Assembly (NCBI GenBank): GCA_024235935.1
Contig: JACKLL010000017.1
Span: 6,820-70,819 of the forward strand
DNA from: Rhodoferax sp.
Lineage (GTDB): Bacteria; Pseudomonadota; Gammaproteobacteria; Burkholderiales; Burkholderiaceae_C
Reading direction: 5' to 3'
Length of the DNA stretch: 64,000 nt
Within the stretch, counting starts at the first letter, position 1; each line of letters starts with the position of its first letter. Below, piece by piece: positions 53,206 to 62,530 of this stretch. The notes beneath the pieces were generated by a model. That model had not been told where the DNA came from. It saw nothing but the letters and a program-made list of their open reading frames with translations, and did no database searches. The translations under genes were made by a program, and so were the position numbers.

Positions 53206-56024
53206 GTCGCGTGCTCCTTGCTGGACGCACTGAGAACCGACAGCATCAGCATGGTCGCGCCCACCACGGTGATGTAGACCCCCAGGTCGAACAAGGCCGC
53301 TGTCGCCAGGGGCAGCTCGCCCAGAATCGGCACCACCGGATGCCCGGCAGCGCTGGTCAGGAAGGGCCGGCCCAGGGCGAACGCTCCGACGCCGGTCAGC
53401 CAGGCGATGCCCAGCCCGGCACCGATCCAGCGCGTGTAGCGGCGGCCTTCGCCGGTGCGCAGCACGATATCGGCGCGGTCCTGGCCCAGGGCCATGTATT
53501 GCAGCACCAGCGCGACGCCGGTGACCAGGCCGGCAATGAAGCCGCCGCCCGGGAGATTGTGGCCACGCCAGTAGATGTAGACCGAGGCTACCAGCGCCAG
53601 CGGCATGATCAGCCGCGCGGCCATGCGCAGCATCAGCGGCTCACGCCGGAATGACCACGGACGCCCCTCCCCGTCCTGCCTCGGCTTGCGCACGCGCCAT
53701 CCTGACAGCAACGCCAGCACGCCGACGGCGGCAATGCCGAGCACGGTGATTTCGCCAAAGGTGTCATAGCCGCGGAAGTCGACCAGGATCACGTTGACGG
53801 CGTTGGCGCCGCCGCCCTTGGGCACGGAGTTTTCCAGAAAATACCAGGAGATCGAACTGTGGTCCCGTGTGAGCATCAGCCAGGTCAGCCACGCCATGCC
53901 GCCACCGCCGCCCAGCGCCAGTGCCGCATCGCGCAGCTTGCGCCGCCCGGACGATTCGTGCGGCGTGACGCGGGGCAGCAAGGCCAGCCCCATCAGCAGC
54001 AGCACGGTGGACACGATCTCGACCGAGAGCTGCGTCAAGGCCAGGTCTGGCGCCGACAGGGCCAGGAAGGTCAGCGCCGTGACCAGGCCGACAACACCGA
54101 CCAGCACCACGGCACGCAGCCGGTCATGGTGGCCAAAGGCCAATGCCGTGCCGGCGACCAGCAGCAACATCCAGGCCAGCAGCGAGGGCAAGTCGGCAGG
54201 CATCAGCGCGCGCGCCCCGGTCGTTGGGCTGGCACCAGGGCCACTCCACGCCCACAGCGCAAGGGCAACCGCGCTGGCCAGCATCCAGGCCACGTAGCGC
54301 TGCAGCGAGCCGGTTTCGACCAGCGCTGTGAAGCGCGCACCGAACGCGAACAGGCCATCGATTCCCTGCGTGAACAGCAGCCGACCGGTCCAGCCACGCG
54401 GATGGTGCAGGTGCAGGTCGAACTTGTGCTGCAGTGCGAAATAAAAACCCACGCCGCCGAGCACGGCAATGGCGCTCATCAGCAGTGGCAGGTTGAACCC
54501 ATGCCAGATCGCCAGGTGGTATTCGGGAGGCGCGGTCCCCAGCACCGCCGATGCCGCCACATGCACCATCGGCCCGAAAGTGACCGCCGGCAGAATGCCC
54601 ACGACGACGCAGATCACCACCAGCAGGATGACCGGCGCCTTCATGAACATCGGGGGCTCATGCGGGTTCGGGTTCGCCATGTTGCGCGGTGGGCCGTTGA
54701 AGAACACGTCATGGATGAAACGCAGCGAGTACGCGACGGAGCAGATGCCGCCGAAGGTCGCTGCCAGCGGCACCAGCACACCAAAGGTGAAGTCGGATTG
54801 CCCCTCGACTGCAGCGGCAAAGAACATCTCCTTGGACAGGAAGCCGTTGGCCAGCGGCAGCCCGGCCATCGACGCCGCGGCGATCATCGCCAGCGTCGCG
54901 GTCCAGGGCAGGAACTTTGCCAGCCCGCCCAGGCGCCGGATGTCGCGGGTGCCGGTCTCGTGGTCGATGATGCCGGCGGTCATGAACAAGGACGCCTTGA
55001 ACGTGGCGTGGTTCAGGATGTGAAAGACCGCCGCCACCGCCGACAGCGGTGAGTTCAGGCCGATCAGGAACACGATCAGGCCCAGATGGCTGATGGTCGA
55101 ATACGCCAGCAGGCTCTTGAGGTCATGGCGGAACACGGCCACATAGGCGCCGAACACCATGGTCGACAAGCCCACCGTGGCCACCACCGACTGGAACAGA
55201 TCGGTGCCGCCGATCACCGGATACAGCCGCGCCAGCAGAAAGATGCCGGCCTTGACCATGGTGGCCGAGTGCAGGTAGGCCGACACCGGCGTGGGCGCGG
55301 CCATGGCTTCCGGCAGCCAGAAGTGGAACGGAATCTGCGCGCTCTTGGTGAAGCATCCCACCAGGATCAGCAGCAGCATCACCGGATACAGCGCATGCGC
55401 CTTGATCTGCTCGCCGCGCGTCAGCAGAACCGACAGGTCGTAGCTGCCGCCCATCTGGCCCAGCAGCACGATGCCGGCCAGCATCACCAGGCCACCGCCG
55501 CCGGTCACCGCAAGTGCCATGCGGGCGCCGGCGCGGGCATCGGCCTTGTGGCCCCAGTAACCCACCAGCAGGAAGGACGAGATGCTGGTCAGCTCCCAGA
55601 ACACCACCAGCAGCAGCAGGTTGTCCGACAGCGCCACGCCCAGCATGGCCGCCATGAACAGCATCAGCTGCGTGAAGAACTTGCCAGCCGGGTCGTCGTG
55701 GTGCAGGTAATAGGCGGCGTACAGGATGATCAGCAATCCCACACCGGAGATCAGCAGGCCGAACATCAGCGCCAGCCCGTCGAGCCGGAAATGGGCATTG
55801 AGACCGATGGCCGGCACCCACTCGACCCCGGCCAGCAGGGTCTCGCCGGCAAACACCGCCGGTGCCTGCGACAGGAGCAGCGCAAACGCGCTGCCGGTCA
55901 CCGCCGCGGCGATCCAGGCCACCATGCTGCGACGCGCAGGCGTGTCTACGCGCCCGGCCCAGAAACACAGGGTGGTGCCAAGAATCAGGGGAAGAAGAAC
56001 GACGAGCGGTAGCGGGTTCGGCAT
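53202..56024 (-). CDS. mrpA: Mrp-type Na+/H+ antiporter fused subunits A and B
   Basis: A 940-residue fusion. Residues about 1-650 are the NuoL-like MrpA core (Glu in VVFWELTSISSFLLVGYW; Lys in FTKSAQIPFHFWLPEAMAAPTPVSAYLHSATMVKAG-type helices, quoted in part). A C-terminal MrpA extension follows. From about 800, MLRMAARLIMPLAL and HNLPGGGFIAGLV are MrpB motifs. The A-B fusion marks a group 2 Mrp/Pha antiporter, the six-gene form. The complex exchanges Na+ (or K+) for H+ at alkaline pH or high salt. The ATG at 56024 gives the normal MPNPLPLVVLL start. Confidence 0.95.
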   Translation of the reverse strand: MPNPLPLVVLLPLILGTTLCFWAGRVDTPARRSMVAWIAAAVTGSAFALLLSQAPAVFAGETLLAGVEWVPAIGLNAHFRLDGLALMFGLLISGVGLLIILYAAYYLHHDDPAGKFFTQLMLFMAAMLGVALSDNLLLLVVFWELTSISSFLLVGYWGHKADARAGARMALAVTGGGGLVMLAGIVLLGQMGGSYDLSVLLTRGEQIKAHALYPVMLLLILVGCFTKSAQIPFHFWLPEAMAAPTPVSAYLHSATMVKAGIFLLARLYPVIGGTDLFQSVVATVGLSTMVFGAYVAVFRHDLKSLLAYSTISHLGLIVFLIGLNSPLSAVAAVFHILNHATFKASLFMTAGIIDHETGTRDIRRLGGLAKFLPWTATLAMIAAASMAGLPLANGFLSKEMFFAAAVEGQSDFTFGVLVPLAATFGGICSVAYSLRFIHDVFFNGPPRNMANPNPHEPPMFMKAPVILLVVICVVVGILPAVTFGPMVHVAASAVLGTAPPEYHLAIWHGFNLPLLMSAIAVLGGVGFYFALQHKFDLHLHHPRGWTGRLLFTQGIDGLFAFGARFTALVETGSLQRYVAWMLASAVALALWAWSGPGASPTTGARALMPADLPSLLAWMLLLVAGTALAFGHHDRLRAVVLVGVVGLVTALTFLALSAPDLALTQLSVEIVSTVLLLMGLALLPRVTPHESSGRRKLRDAALALGGGGGMAWLTWLMLTRDHSSISWYFLENSVPKGGGANAVNVILVDFRGYDTFGEITVLGIAAVGVLALLSGWRVRKPRQDGEGRPWSFRREPLMLRMAARLIMPLALVASVYIYWRGHNLPGGGFIAGLVTGVALVLQYMALGQDRADIVLRTGEGRRYTRWIGAGLGIAWLTGVGAFALGRPFLTSAAGHPVVPILGELPLATAALFDLGVYITVVGATMLMLSVLSASSKEHAT

Positions 56025-56184
56025 ATTGTTGTGGTGCTGGCAGAGCCCCGGGCGATGATACAAGGACCGCCAGACATTTCCCTTCGCGGCGCGTGGGCTT
56101 GGATACACTTGGCAGCCCTCCACGCCCGCAACGGCACCCGTCTCGGTGCCATTGCGGCTGCGGAGCCTGGAGACAAGACAAAGC

Positions 56185-56203
56185 TGCACTGCAGCGCAGT
56201 GCA
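56185..56203 (+). promoter_or_regulatory. Perfect hairpin in the nhaD leader
   Basis: TGCACTGC (56185-56192) pairs with GCAGTGCA (56196-56203) around AGC, 27 bases before the nhaD ATG. No Shine-Dalgarno is seen between hairpin and start. It may affect translation of nhaD or be an operator for the divergent mrp/nhaD pair. Confidence 0.45.
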
Positions 56204-56230
56204 AGCCGCTGAACAGAAACCGTTTCGACT

Positions 56231-57655
56231 ATGCCACACGCCAATCGACTGCCCCGCACGTTCGGGATCCTGGCCCTGTTGATGCTCAGTGCCGGCCCGG
56301 CCCTGGCATCGGAGATCGACGGCCGCCAGCTGGCGGTGTGGTGGGGGCTGCCGTTTGCCGGCATGCTGCTGTCGATCGCAGTGGTACCGCTGCTGGCTCC
56401 GCATTTCTGGCACCACCATTTCGGCAAGGTCGCACTGGGCTGGTCGCTGGCCTTTCTGCTGCCCTTCGCGCTGACCTTCGGCGTCGGTGCGGCTGGCGCG
56501 AGTCTGGTCCATGCGGCAGTGGCCGAGTACATCCCGTTCATCATCCTGCTGACCGCGCTGTTCGTCGTGGCAGGCGGCATCCATGTCAGCGGCAATCTGC
56601 ACGGTACCGCGGCGCTGAACACCGCCATCCTTGCCATCGGCGCCGTGCTGGCCAGTTTCATGGGTACCACCGGGGCGTCGATGCTGATGGTGCGGCCGCT
56701 GATCCGGGCCAACGACAACCGCAAGCACCGCACCCACGTCATCATCTTCTTCATCTTCATCGTGGCCAACGCCGGTGGCTCGCTGACACCGCTGGGTGAC
56801 CCGCCGCTGTTCCTGGGTTTCCTCAAGGGCGTGGACTTTTTCTGGACGATCCGGCACATCCTGCCGCAGACCAGCTTCCTGGTCGGCAGCCTGCTGCTGA
56901 TCTTCTTCCTGCTCGACAGCTGGTACTTCAAGCACCGGGAGGAAGTGCTCCCGGTGGACCCCACCCCCGACACGCGCAGCCTGGGGATCGACGGGCGCGC
57001 CAACCTGGCGCTGCTGCTGGCCATCATCGGCCTGGTGCTGCTCAGCGGCCTGTGGAAGACCGACATCGGATTCGAGATTACCGGTGCGCATGTCGGCCTG
57101 CCGGGCCTGGCCCGGGACCTCGGTCTGCTGGCCGTCATCGCGGGTTCGCTGGCCATCACCCCGCTGCAGGTTCACGTCGACAACCAGTTCTCGTGGGCCC
57201 CGATGCAGGAGGTCGCCAAGCTGTTTGCCGGTATCTTTCTCACCATCGTGCCGGTGATCGCCATGCTCAAGGCGGGCCTGGACGGCCCGTTCCGTCCCAT
57301 CATCGCGGCCGTCACGCGCCCCGACGGCAGCCCGGACCCGGCCATGTACTTCTGGGCCACCGGCATTCTGAGTTCGTTCCTGGACAACGCGCCGACCTAC
57401 CTGGTGTTCTTCAACACCGCCGGCGGCGACCCGGCCAAACTGATGGGGCCGTTGTCCGCGACGCTGGTCGCGATCTCGGCCGGCGCCGTGTTCATGGGCG
57501 CCAACTCGTACATCGGCAACGCGCCCAACCTGATGGTCAAGGCGGTGGCGGAAGACCGCGGCGTGCCCATGCCCAGCTTCTTCGGCTACATGGCCTGGTC
57601 GTGTGCGGTGCTGCTGCCGCTGTTCGGGCTGATGACGCTGATCTGGTTCAAGTAG
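56231..57655 (+). CDS. nhaD: Na+/H+ antiporter NhaD
   Basis: A 474-residue member of the ion transporter superfamily with about 12-13 helices. Family marks are FMGTTGASMLMVRPLI (near 141-156), NAGGSLTPLGDPPLFLGFLKG and the late SSFLDNAPTYLVFFN and NSYIGNAPNLMVKA blocks, whose Asp/Thr/Asn residues bind Na+ and H+. The N-terminus has a signal-like first helix (about 8-26). It is divergent from the mrp operon across 206 bases, making a sodium-extrusion island. Confidence 0.95.
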   Translation: MPHANRLPRTFGILALLMLSAGPALASEIDGRQLAVWWGLPFAGMLLSIAVVPLLAPHFWHHHFGKVALGWSLAFLLPFALTFGVGAAGASLVHAAVAEYIPFIILLTALFVVAGGIHVSGNLHGTAALNTAILAIGAVLASFMGTTGASMLMVRPLIRANDNRKHRTHVIIFFIFIVANAGGSLTPLGDPPLFLGFLKGVDFFWTIRHILPQTSFLVGSLLLIFFLLDSWYFKHREEVLPVDPTPDTRSLGIDGRANLALLLAIIGLVLLSGLWKTDIGFEITGAHVGLPGLARDLGLLAVIAGSLAITPLQVHVDNQFSWAPMQEVAKLFAGIFLTIVPVIAMLKAGLDGPFRPIIAAVTRPDGSPDPAMYFWATGILSSFLDNAPTYLVFFNTAGGDPAKLMGPLSATLVAISAGAVFMGANSYIGNAPNLMVKAVAEDRGVPMPSFFGYMAWSCAVLLPLFGLMTLIWFK

Positions 57656-57737
57656 CTCTCGCGGCAGCCCGTTCCGGGGGCCGCCGACGGGTTGGGTAAA
57701 CTCGCGCTCAGTGTTTTCCCCTCGCCAGGACCCTTCC

Positions 57738-59285
57738 ATGCCCTCCCCCACCGTCATCCGCCAGGCCGACCTGATCGAATCCGTCGCCGCCGCGCTGCAG
57801 TTCATCAGCTACTACCACCCGGCCGACTACATCGCGCACCTGGCGCGTGCCTACGAGCGCGAGCAGAGCCCGGCGGCCAAGGACGCGATCGCCCAGATCC
57901 TGACCAACTCGCGCATGAGTGCGACCGGCCACCGCCCGATCTGCCAGGACACCGGCATCGTCAACGTGTTCATCAAGCTGGGCATGGACGTGCGGCTCGA
58001 AGGCTTCACCGGTACGCTGGACGACGCGGTCAACGAAGGCGTGCGCCAGGCCTACCTGCATCCGGACAACACCTTGCGGGCCTCGGTCGTCGCCGATCCG
58101 CAGTTCGACCGCAAGAACACCAAGGACAACACGCCGGCCGTCATCCATGTGGAGCTGGTCACCGGCAACAAGCTCGACGTGACCGTGGCCGCCAAGGGTG
58201 GCGGCTCGGAGAACAAGTCCAAGATGGTCATGCTCAATCCGTCCGACTCCATCGTCGACTGGGTGCTCAAGACCGTGCCGACCATGGGCGCGGGCTGGTG
58301 CCCGCCCGGCATGCTGGGCATCGGCATCGGCGGTACAGCCGAGCGCGCGGTACTGCTGGCCAAGCAGGCGCTGATGGAAGACATCGACATGTACGAGCTG
58401 CTGCAGCGCGGCCCGAACAACAAGACCGAGGAACTGCGCATCGAGCTGTACGAAAAGGTCAACGCGCTGGGCATCGGCGCGCAGGGCCTGGGCGGACTGA
58501 CCACGGTGCTCGACGTGAAGATCAACATGTTCCCGACCCATGCCGCCGGCAAGCCGGTGGCGATGATCCCGAACTGCGCGGCAACCCGCCACGCCCACTT
58601 CGTCATGGACGGTTCCGGCCCGGCGTACCTGGAGCCGCCGTCGCTCGACCTGTGGCCGAACGTGCAATGGACACCTGACTACCAGAAGAGCCGCAAGGTC
58701 GACCTGAACACTTTGGACAAGGCCGAGATCGCCAGCTGGAAGGCCGGCGACACCTTGCTGCTCAGCGGCAAGATGCTGACGGGCCGCGACGCCGCGCACA
58801 AGCGTATCCAGGAAATGCTGGCCAAGGGTGAGCCGCTGCCGGTGGACTTCACCAACCGCACCATATACTACGTCGGCCCGGTCGACCCGGTCGGCGACGA
58901 GGCGGTGGGCCCGGCCGGCCCGACCACGGCCACGCGCATGGACAAGTTCACCGAGATGATGCTGGCCCAGACCGGACTGATCAGCATGATCGGCAAGTCC
59001 GAGCGCGGCCCGGAGGCGATCGAAGCCATCCGCAAGCACAAGAGCGCCTACCTGATGGCGGTGGGTGGCGCCGCCTACCTGGTCAGCAAGGCGATCAAGA
59101 CCGCAAAGGTCGTCGGTTTCGCCGACCTGGGCATGGAGGCGATCTACGAATTCGACGTGGTCGACATGCCGGTGACGGTGGCCGTCGATGCCGGCGGCAC
59201 CAGCGCCCACATCACCGGGCCGGCGATCTGGCAGAAGAAGATTGCCACCGGCGAATTCAAGAACATCGCGGTCACCGCCGGCTGA
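57738..59285 (+). CDS. fumA: Fumarate hydratase class I (iron-sulfur)
   Basis: A 515-residue class I fumarase that interconverts fumarate and malate using an oxygen-sensitive [4Fe-4S] cluster. Its three Cys ligands are Cys69 (RPICQDTG), Cys188 (AGWCPPGM) and Cys280 (IPNCAATRH). The N-terminal alpha domain and C-terminal beta domain (from about 330, FTNRTIYYVGPVDPVGDEAVGP quoted in part) are fused in one chain as in FumA/FumB. It is 82 bases after nhaD in the same direction, but a separate promoter is likely. Confidence 0.93.
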   Translation: MPSPTVIRQADLIESVAAALQFISYYHPADYIAHLARAYEREQSPAAKDAIAQILTNSRMSATGHRPICQDTGIVNVFIKLGMDVRLEGFTGTLDDAVNEGVRQAYLHPDNTLRASVVADPQFDRKNTKDNTPAVIHVELVTGNKLDVTVAAKGGGSENKSKMVMLNPSDSIVDWVLKTVPTMGAGWCPPGMLGIGIGGTAERAVLLAKQALMEDIDMYELLQRGPNNKTEELRIELYEKVNALGIGAQGLGGLTTVLDVKINMFPTHAAGKPVAMIPNCAATRHAHFVMDGSGPAYLEPPSLDLWPNVQWTPDYQKSRKVDLNTLDKAEIASWKAGDTLLLSGKMLTGRDAAHKRIQEMLAKGEPLPVDFTNRTIYYVGPVDPVGDEAVGPAGPTTATRMDKFTEMMLAQTGLISMIGKSERGPEAIEAIRKHKSAYLMAVGGAAYLVSKAIKTAKVVGFADLGMEAIYEFDVVDMPVTVAVDAGGTSAHITGPAIWQKKIATGEFKNIAVTAG

Positions 59286-59493
59286 GCGCCGAGCGGGCCG
59301 CCACGGGTCGATCCGTCCGGGCGGCGGCATGGTTGCGCCGGCCAACGCGCCGTTCAACGGCGGCCAGCGGCCTGGCGTGCGGATGGCCTTGCCGCATGCT
59401 GCAGCGGCGTTTGCGCAACCCGGCAGAGCCTGCGCTGAACAGGGGTATTGCACCGCTCACGGTCGGCTAAGTCTCGCCGCCTATTCTCCCGAT

Positions 59494-59511
59494 CACGCAG
59501 ATGTCTGCGTG
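59494..59511. promoter_or_regulatory. Dyad CACGCAGA-TG-TCTGCGTG upstream of copK
   Basis: An 8-base inverted repeat with a two-base spacer ends six bases before the copK ribosome site. It suits a dimeric regulator or a tight leader hairpin. Confidence 0.45.
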
Positions 59512-59530
59512 TCTTTCAAGGAGAAAAACC

Positions 59531-59863
59531 ATGGTCCGATTCACACCCACCATCGCATGCGCCGCCCTGTTGTCGCTCGCGGCCTGTGCAGCCAGCGCAG
59601 CAAGCCTGCAAGGCGCAAGCCCGGAGATTGCCAGCCGCTTTGCACCGATGTCCGACCAGACGGTGCAGGGGGTGCCGCTGAAAGACGGCTTCACGCTGCA
59701 CGAGTACCAGGACGGCAGGATGGCCGTCGAGAACCCCTTTGGACGCCCCGTCAGGATCGAGGCGGGCACGATGCTGACCGCCGCCAACGGCGCATCGATC
59801 CGCATGGTCGGCGACGAGGTCGCACGGTTGACGGCCGAGATGCGGACCCACGACCACCGGTAG
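59531..59863 (+). CDS. copK: CopK-like periplasmic copper-binding protein with reduced Met set
   Basis: A 110-residue exported protein. The mature part aligns without gaps to my memory of Cupriavidus metallidurans CopK through H-x-Y-x-D-G-R-M-x-x-E-N-x-F-G-R (57-72) and the MVGDEVARL end, then a His-containing tail (RTHDHR). CopK binds Cu(I) by four Met. Here the equivalents are Val66, Ile76, Leu82 (with Met81 next to it) and Met92, so only one is kept in place. The signal peptide ends in LAAC (16-19), a possible lipobox. AAGGAG (59518-59523) supports the ATG at 59531. No other cop gene is nearby. Confidence 0.75.
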   Translation: MVRFTPTIACAALLSLAACAASAASLQGASPEIASRFAPMSDQTVQGVPLKDGFTLHEYQDGRMAVENPFGRPVRIEAGTMLTAANGASIRMVGDEVARLTAEMRTHDHR

Positions 59864-59881
59864 CCGGCGCCGGGACTGGGT

Positions 59882-59937
59882 GCTGGTCGCAGGTGCCGGG
59901 CATCACGCCGGGACCTGCGGGGTCTGCTGCGACCAGC
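59882..59937. repeat. Long inverted repeat with competing inner stem between convergent genes
   Basis: GCTGGTCGCAG (59882-59892) pairs perfectly with CTGCGACCAGC (59927-59937). An alternative stem uses CGCAGGT (59889-59895) with ACCTGCG (59913-59919), extended by CCGG/CCGG. The two stems share bases and exclude each other in part. It lies between copK and the MFS stop; no T-tract is seen. GCGACCA is repeated just after it. Confidence 0.6.
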
Positions 59938-59964
59938 GACCAGCGACTTGCGGCTGTGCGCGCG

Positions 59965-61458
59965 TCAGCGTGACGCCACGGCCATGCGCCGCGCCCGCAT
60001 GCGCTGCACACCGGCAATGGCCAGGGCCATCACGATCAGCAGCGTCGCAACGGCAAAGGTCAGCTGCATGCCCCGTGCCGCGGCCAGCGGCCGTGGCAAA
60101 CCCTGAGCCGCGGCCGAGGACCCGAACGCAAACACGGCCCCCATGACCGCCGCGCCCGTGATCAGGCCCAGGTTGCGCGACAGGTTCAGCAATCCCGACA
60201 CCACGCCGCGCTGGTCGGCACGGACATCGGCCATGACAGCGGTGTTGTTCGCCGCCTGGAACGTGGCGTAGCCGGCGGTGGTGACGACCAGCGCCAGCAC
60301 GTATCCGGCTGCACCCAGGCTGGCCGGCAGCAGGGCCAGCAGCAAGGTGCCGACCGCCATCGTGAGCAGCCCGGCCATCGTCATGGCAGCGGCCCCGAAC
60401 CGGTCCACGGCGCGCCCGGCGGGAACCCCGGTCAGGGCTGCAACCACCGGCCCGCTGGACATCACGAGGCCGACGCCGGCGGCACCCAGGCCCAGTGCGC
60501 CCGCCAGGTAGAACGGCCCGACGACCAGGGTGGCCATCACCACGGTGGTGACCAGGGCGCTCATCATGAAGCCGGCGCGCAGCACCGGGTCCTGGAACAG
60601 CGCCGGACGCAGCAGCGCAGACGGCGCGCGCGACTCGATGCGCACGAACAGCCCGACACCCAGCGCGGCCACCAGCAACAGCGTCAGGTTGACGACACCA
60701 AAGTTGCCGCGTCCCGTGGTCATCGACAGCGCATACGCGGCCAGCACGAACACCAGCACCAGCGAGCCAGCAAGGTCGAAGCCGGCGCGACCCGCGCTGC
60801 CCGACGAACCGTCGACCGGCAGGTAGCGCCAGACCATGGCCAGGGCCAGCAGGCCGAGCGGCAGATTGACGAGGAACATGGCCTGCCATCCGACTGCGGC
60901 GATCAGAACCCCGCCGAGGGTGGGACCCATTGCCGTGCCGACGGCCGACATGGTGCCGAGCAGCCCCATCGCGCTGCCGGCCTTGGCCTTGGGCACGGCT
61001 TCGCCGACCATGGCCATGGTCAAGGCCATCATGACGGCGGCACCCAGGCCTTGCAGCGCACGGGCGGCCACCAGTTGCCACAAGCTGGCGGCGCTGGCGC
61101 ACAGCACGGATGCAACCGTGAAAAGCGCAATGCCGCCCAGCATCAGTCGGCGCCGTCCCAGCAGATCGCCGATGCGCCCGACGCTGACGATCAGCGTGGT
61201 GATGGCCAGCAGATAGGCCAGAACCACCCACTGGACCTGCTGGAACGGTGCATGGAAGGCCTGCGCCAGCGTCGGAAGTCCGACATTGGCAATGCTGGTT
61301 CCCAGCGACGACAGCAACATGGTCAGCGAAAGGCTGGCCAGTGCGCCACGCGCCGGCGTGGCTGCATGCGATCGTGTGGACGCGCCGGGCGCCTCGGACC
61401 GGCGCAAGGCAAACGCCCGGCCGGGTTCGGCGGGCGGGGACTTGGACGAATATTTCAT
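59965..61458 (-). CDS. MFS transporter, DHA2-like drug efflux
   Basis: A 497-residue MFS protein with about 14 helices. The motif-A loop GRIGDLLGRRRLMLGG, the ARALQGLGAAVMMALTMA segment and motif C-like GPTLGGVL fit the EmrB/QacA (DHA2) group. The first 38 residues are basic and Ser/Ala-rich without clear structure. The ATG at 61458 is chosen with GGAG-type purines upstream (GGAGCCCC on the coding strand). It is divergent from a LysR regulator 126 bases away, the usual arrangement for an inducible pump. Confidence 0.87.
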   Translation of the reverse strand: MKYSSKSPPAEPGRAFALRRSEAPGASTRSHAATPARGALASLSLTMLLSSLGTSIANVGLPTLAQAFHAPFQQVQWVVLAYLLAITTLIVSVGRIGDLLGRRRLMLGGIALFTVASVLCASAASLWQLVAARALQGLGAAVMMALTMAMVGEAVPKAKAGSAMGLLGTMSAVGTAMGPTLGGVLIAAVGWQAMFLVNLPLGLLALAMVWRYLPVDGSSGSAGRAGFDLAGSLVLVFVLAAYALSMTTGRGNFGVVNLTLLLVAALGVGLFVRIESRAPSALLRPALFQDPVLRAGFMMSALVTTVVMATLVVGPFYLAGALGLGAAGVGLVMSSGPVVAALTGVPAGRAVDRFGAAAMTMAGLLTMAVGTLLLALLPASLGAAGYVLALVVTTAGYATFQAANNTAVMADVRADQRGVVSGLLNLSRNLGLITGAAVMGAVFAFGSSAAAQGLPRPLAAARGMQLTFAVATLLIVMALAIAGVQRMRARRMAVASR

Positions 61459-61584
61459 GGTGGGGCTCCTTGGATGCGATGGCGGAATCGTAGGCAGCCA
61501 GGGGCGCTGGCGGAAGGCGCGTCGGGCGCAACATATCCATGCACGAAACGCCATGTCGGGTCGCAATCCTGCTAATGTCCGGCC

Positions 61585-62505
61585 ATGGCAACGCCCGATC
61601 TCAACCAGCTGGTCACGCTGGATGTGCTGCTCGCCGAGGGCAACGTGACCCGTGCCGCACAGCGTCTGCACCTGAGTCCGTCGGCGATGAGCCGTGCCCT
61701 CGCCCGGCTGCGCGAGACCACCGGGGACCCGCTGCTGGTGCGGGCCGGCCGTGTACTGGTGCCGACGCCGCGGGCGCAGGAACTGCGCGACCGGGTCCGT
61801 CAACTGGTGCTGGAAAGCGAGGCCGTGCTGCGCCCGGCAGAGCGGTGCCATCCCGAATATCTGGAGCGCACCTTCACACTGCGTACCAGCGACGGATTCG
61901 TCGAGAATTTCGGGCCGGCCCTGTTACGGCGCATCGGCCGCGAGGCACCGGGCGTGCGCCTGCGCTTCGTGCCCAAGCCCGATCGGGACAGCAAGGCATT
62001 GCGTGAGGCGGCGGTGGACCTGGAGACCGGCGTCGTGGGCGAGACGCTGGGCCCGGAAGTGCGGGCCCAGGCCCTGTTCCGGGACCGGTTCGTCGGCGTC
62101 GTGCAGGCAGGCCATGCATTGGCCCATGGAAAAATCACGGCGGCACGCTATGCGCGCGGCCGCCACATCCTGGTCTCCCGGCGCGGCCTGGACCGGGGGC
62201 CGATCGATGACGCCCTGGCCTCACTCGGCCTGCAGCGCCAGGTTGCCACCATCGTCGGAGGATTCGCCAGCGCACTGGCCCTGGCCCGTGCCACCGACCT
62301 GATCGCCAGCGTGCCCGAGCGCCACAGCGGCCAGTTGCGCGACGGCATGTTCAGCTTCGCGTTGCCATTGCCGCTGCCCGAGATCACGGTGTCGATGCTG
62401 TGGCATCCGCGGTTTCATGCCGATGCGGCTCACCGGTGGCTGCGCGACTGTGTCAAGGAGGTGTGCGCCGATGCGCCGTCCGTCACCGGGCAAGGTCGCG
62501 GCTGA
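61585..62505 (+). CDS. LysR-family transcription regulator
   Basis: A 306-residue LysR protein. The HTH spans about 7-65 (NVTRAAQRLHLSPSAMSRALARL) with a substrate-binding domain from about 95. The N-terminus resembles NodD/LinR-type regulators (D-L-N-Q-L-V-T-L-D-V-L-L). It probably controls the divergent MFS pump and itself through the 126-base gap. No clear T-N11-A box could be fixed there. Confidence 0.88.
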   Translation: MATPDLNQLVTLDVLLAEGNVTRAAQRLHLSPSAMSRALARLRETTGDPLLVRAGRVLVPTPRAQELRDRVRQLVLESEAVLRPAERCHPEYLERTFTLRTSDGFVENFGPALLRRIGREAPGVRLRFVPKPDRDSKALREAAVDLETGVVGETLGPEVRAQALFRDRFVGVVQAGHALAHGKITAARYARGRHILVSRRGLDRGPIDDALASLGLQRQVATIVGGFASALALARATDLIASVPERHSGQLRDGMFSFALPLPLPEITVSMLWHPRFHADAAHRWLRDCVKEVCADAPSVTGQGRG

Positions 62506-62530
62506 GGTCCGGAAGTCTGACGCAGGATTT

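Noticed and set aside
56025..56230. A defined Na+/Li+ riboswitch in the mrp/nhaD gap
   Set aside because: One hairpin is real, but I cannot match the conserved bases of any named motif from memory, so no riboswitch is called.
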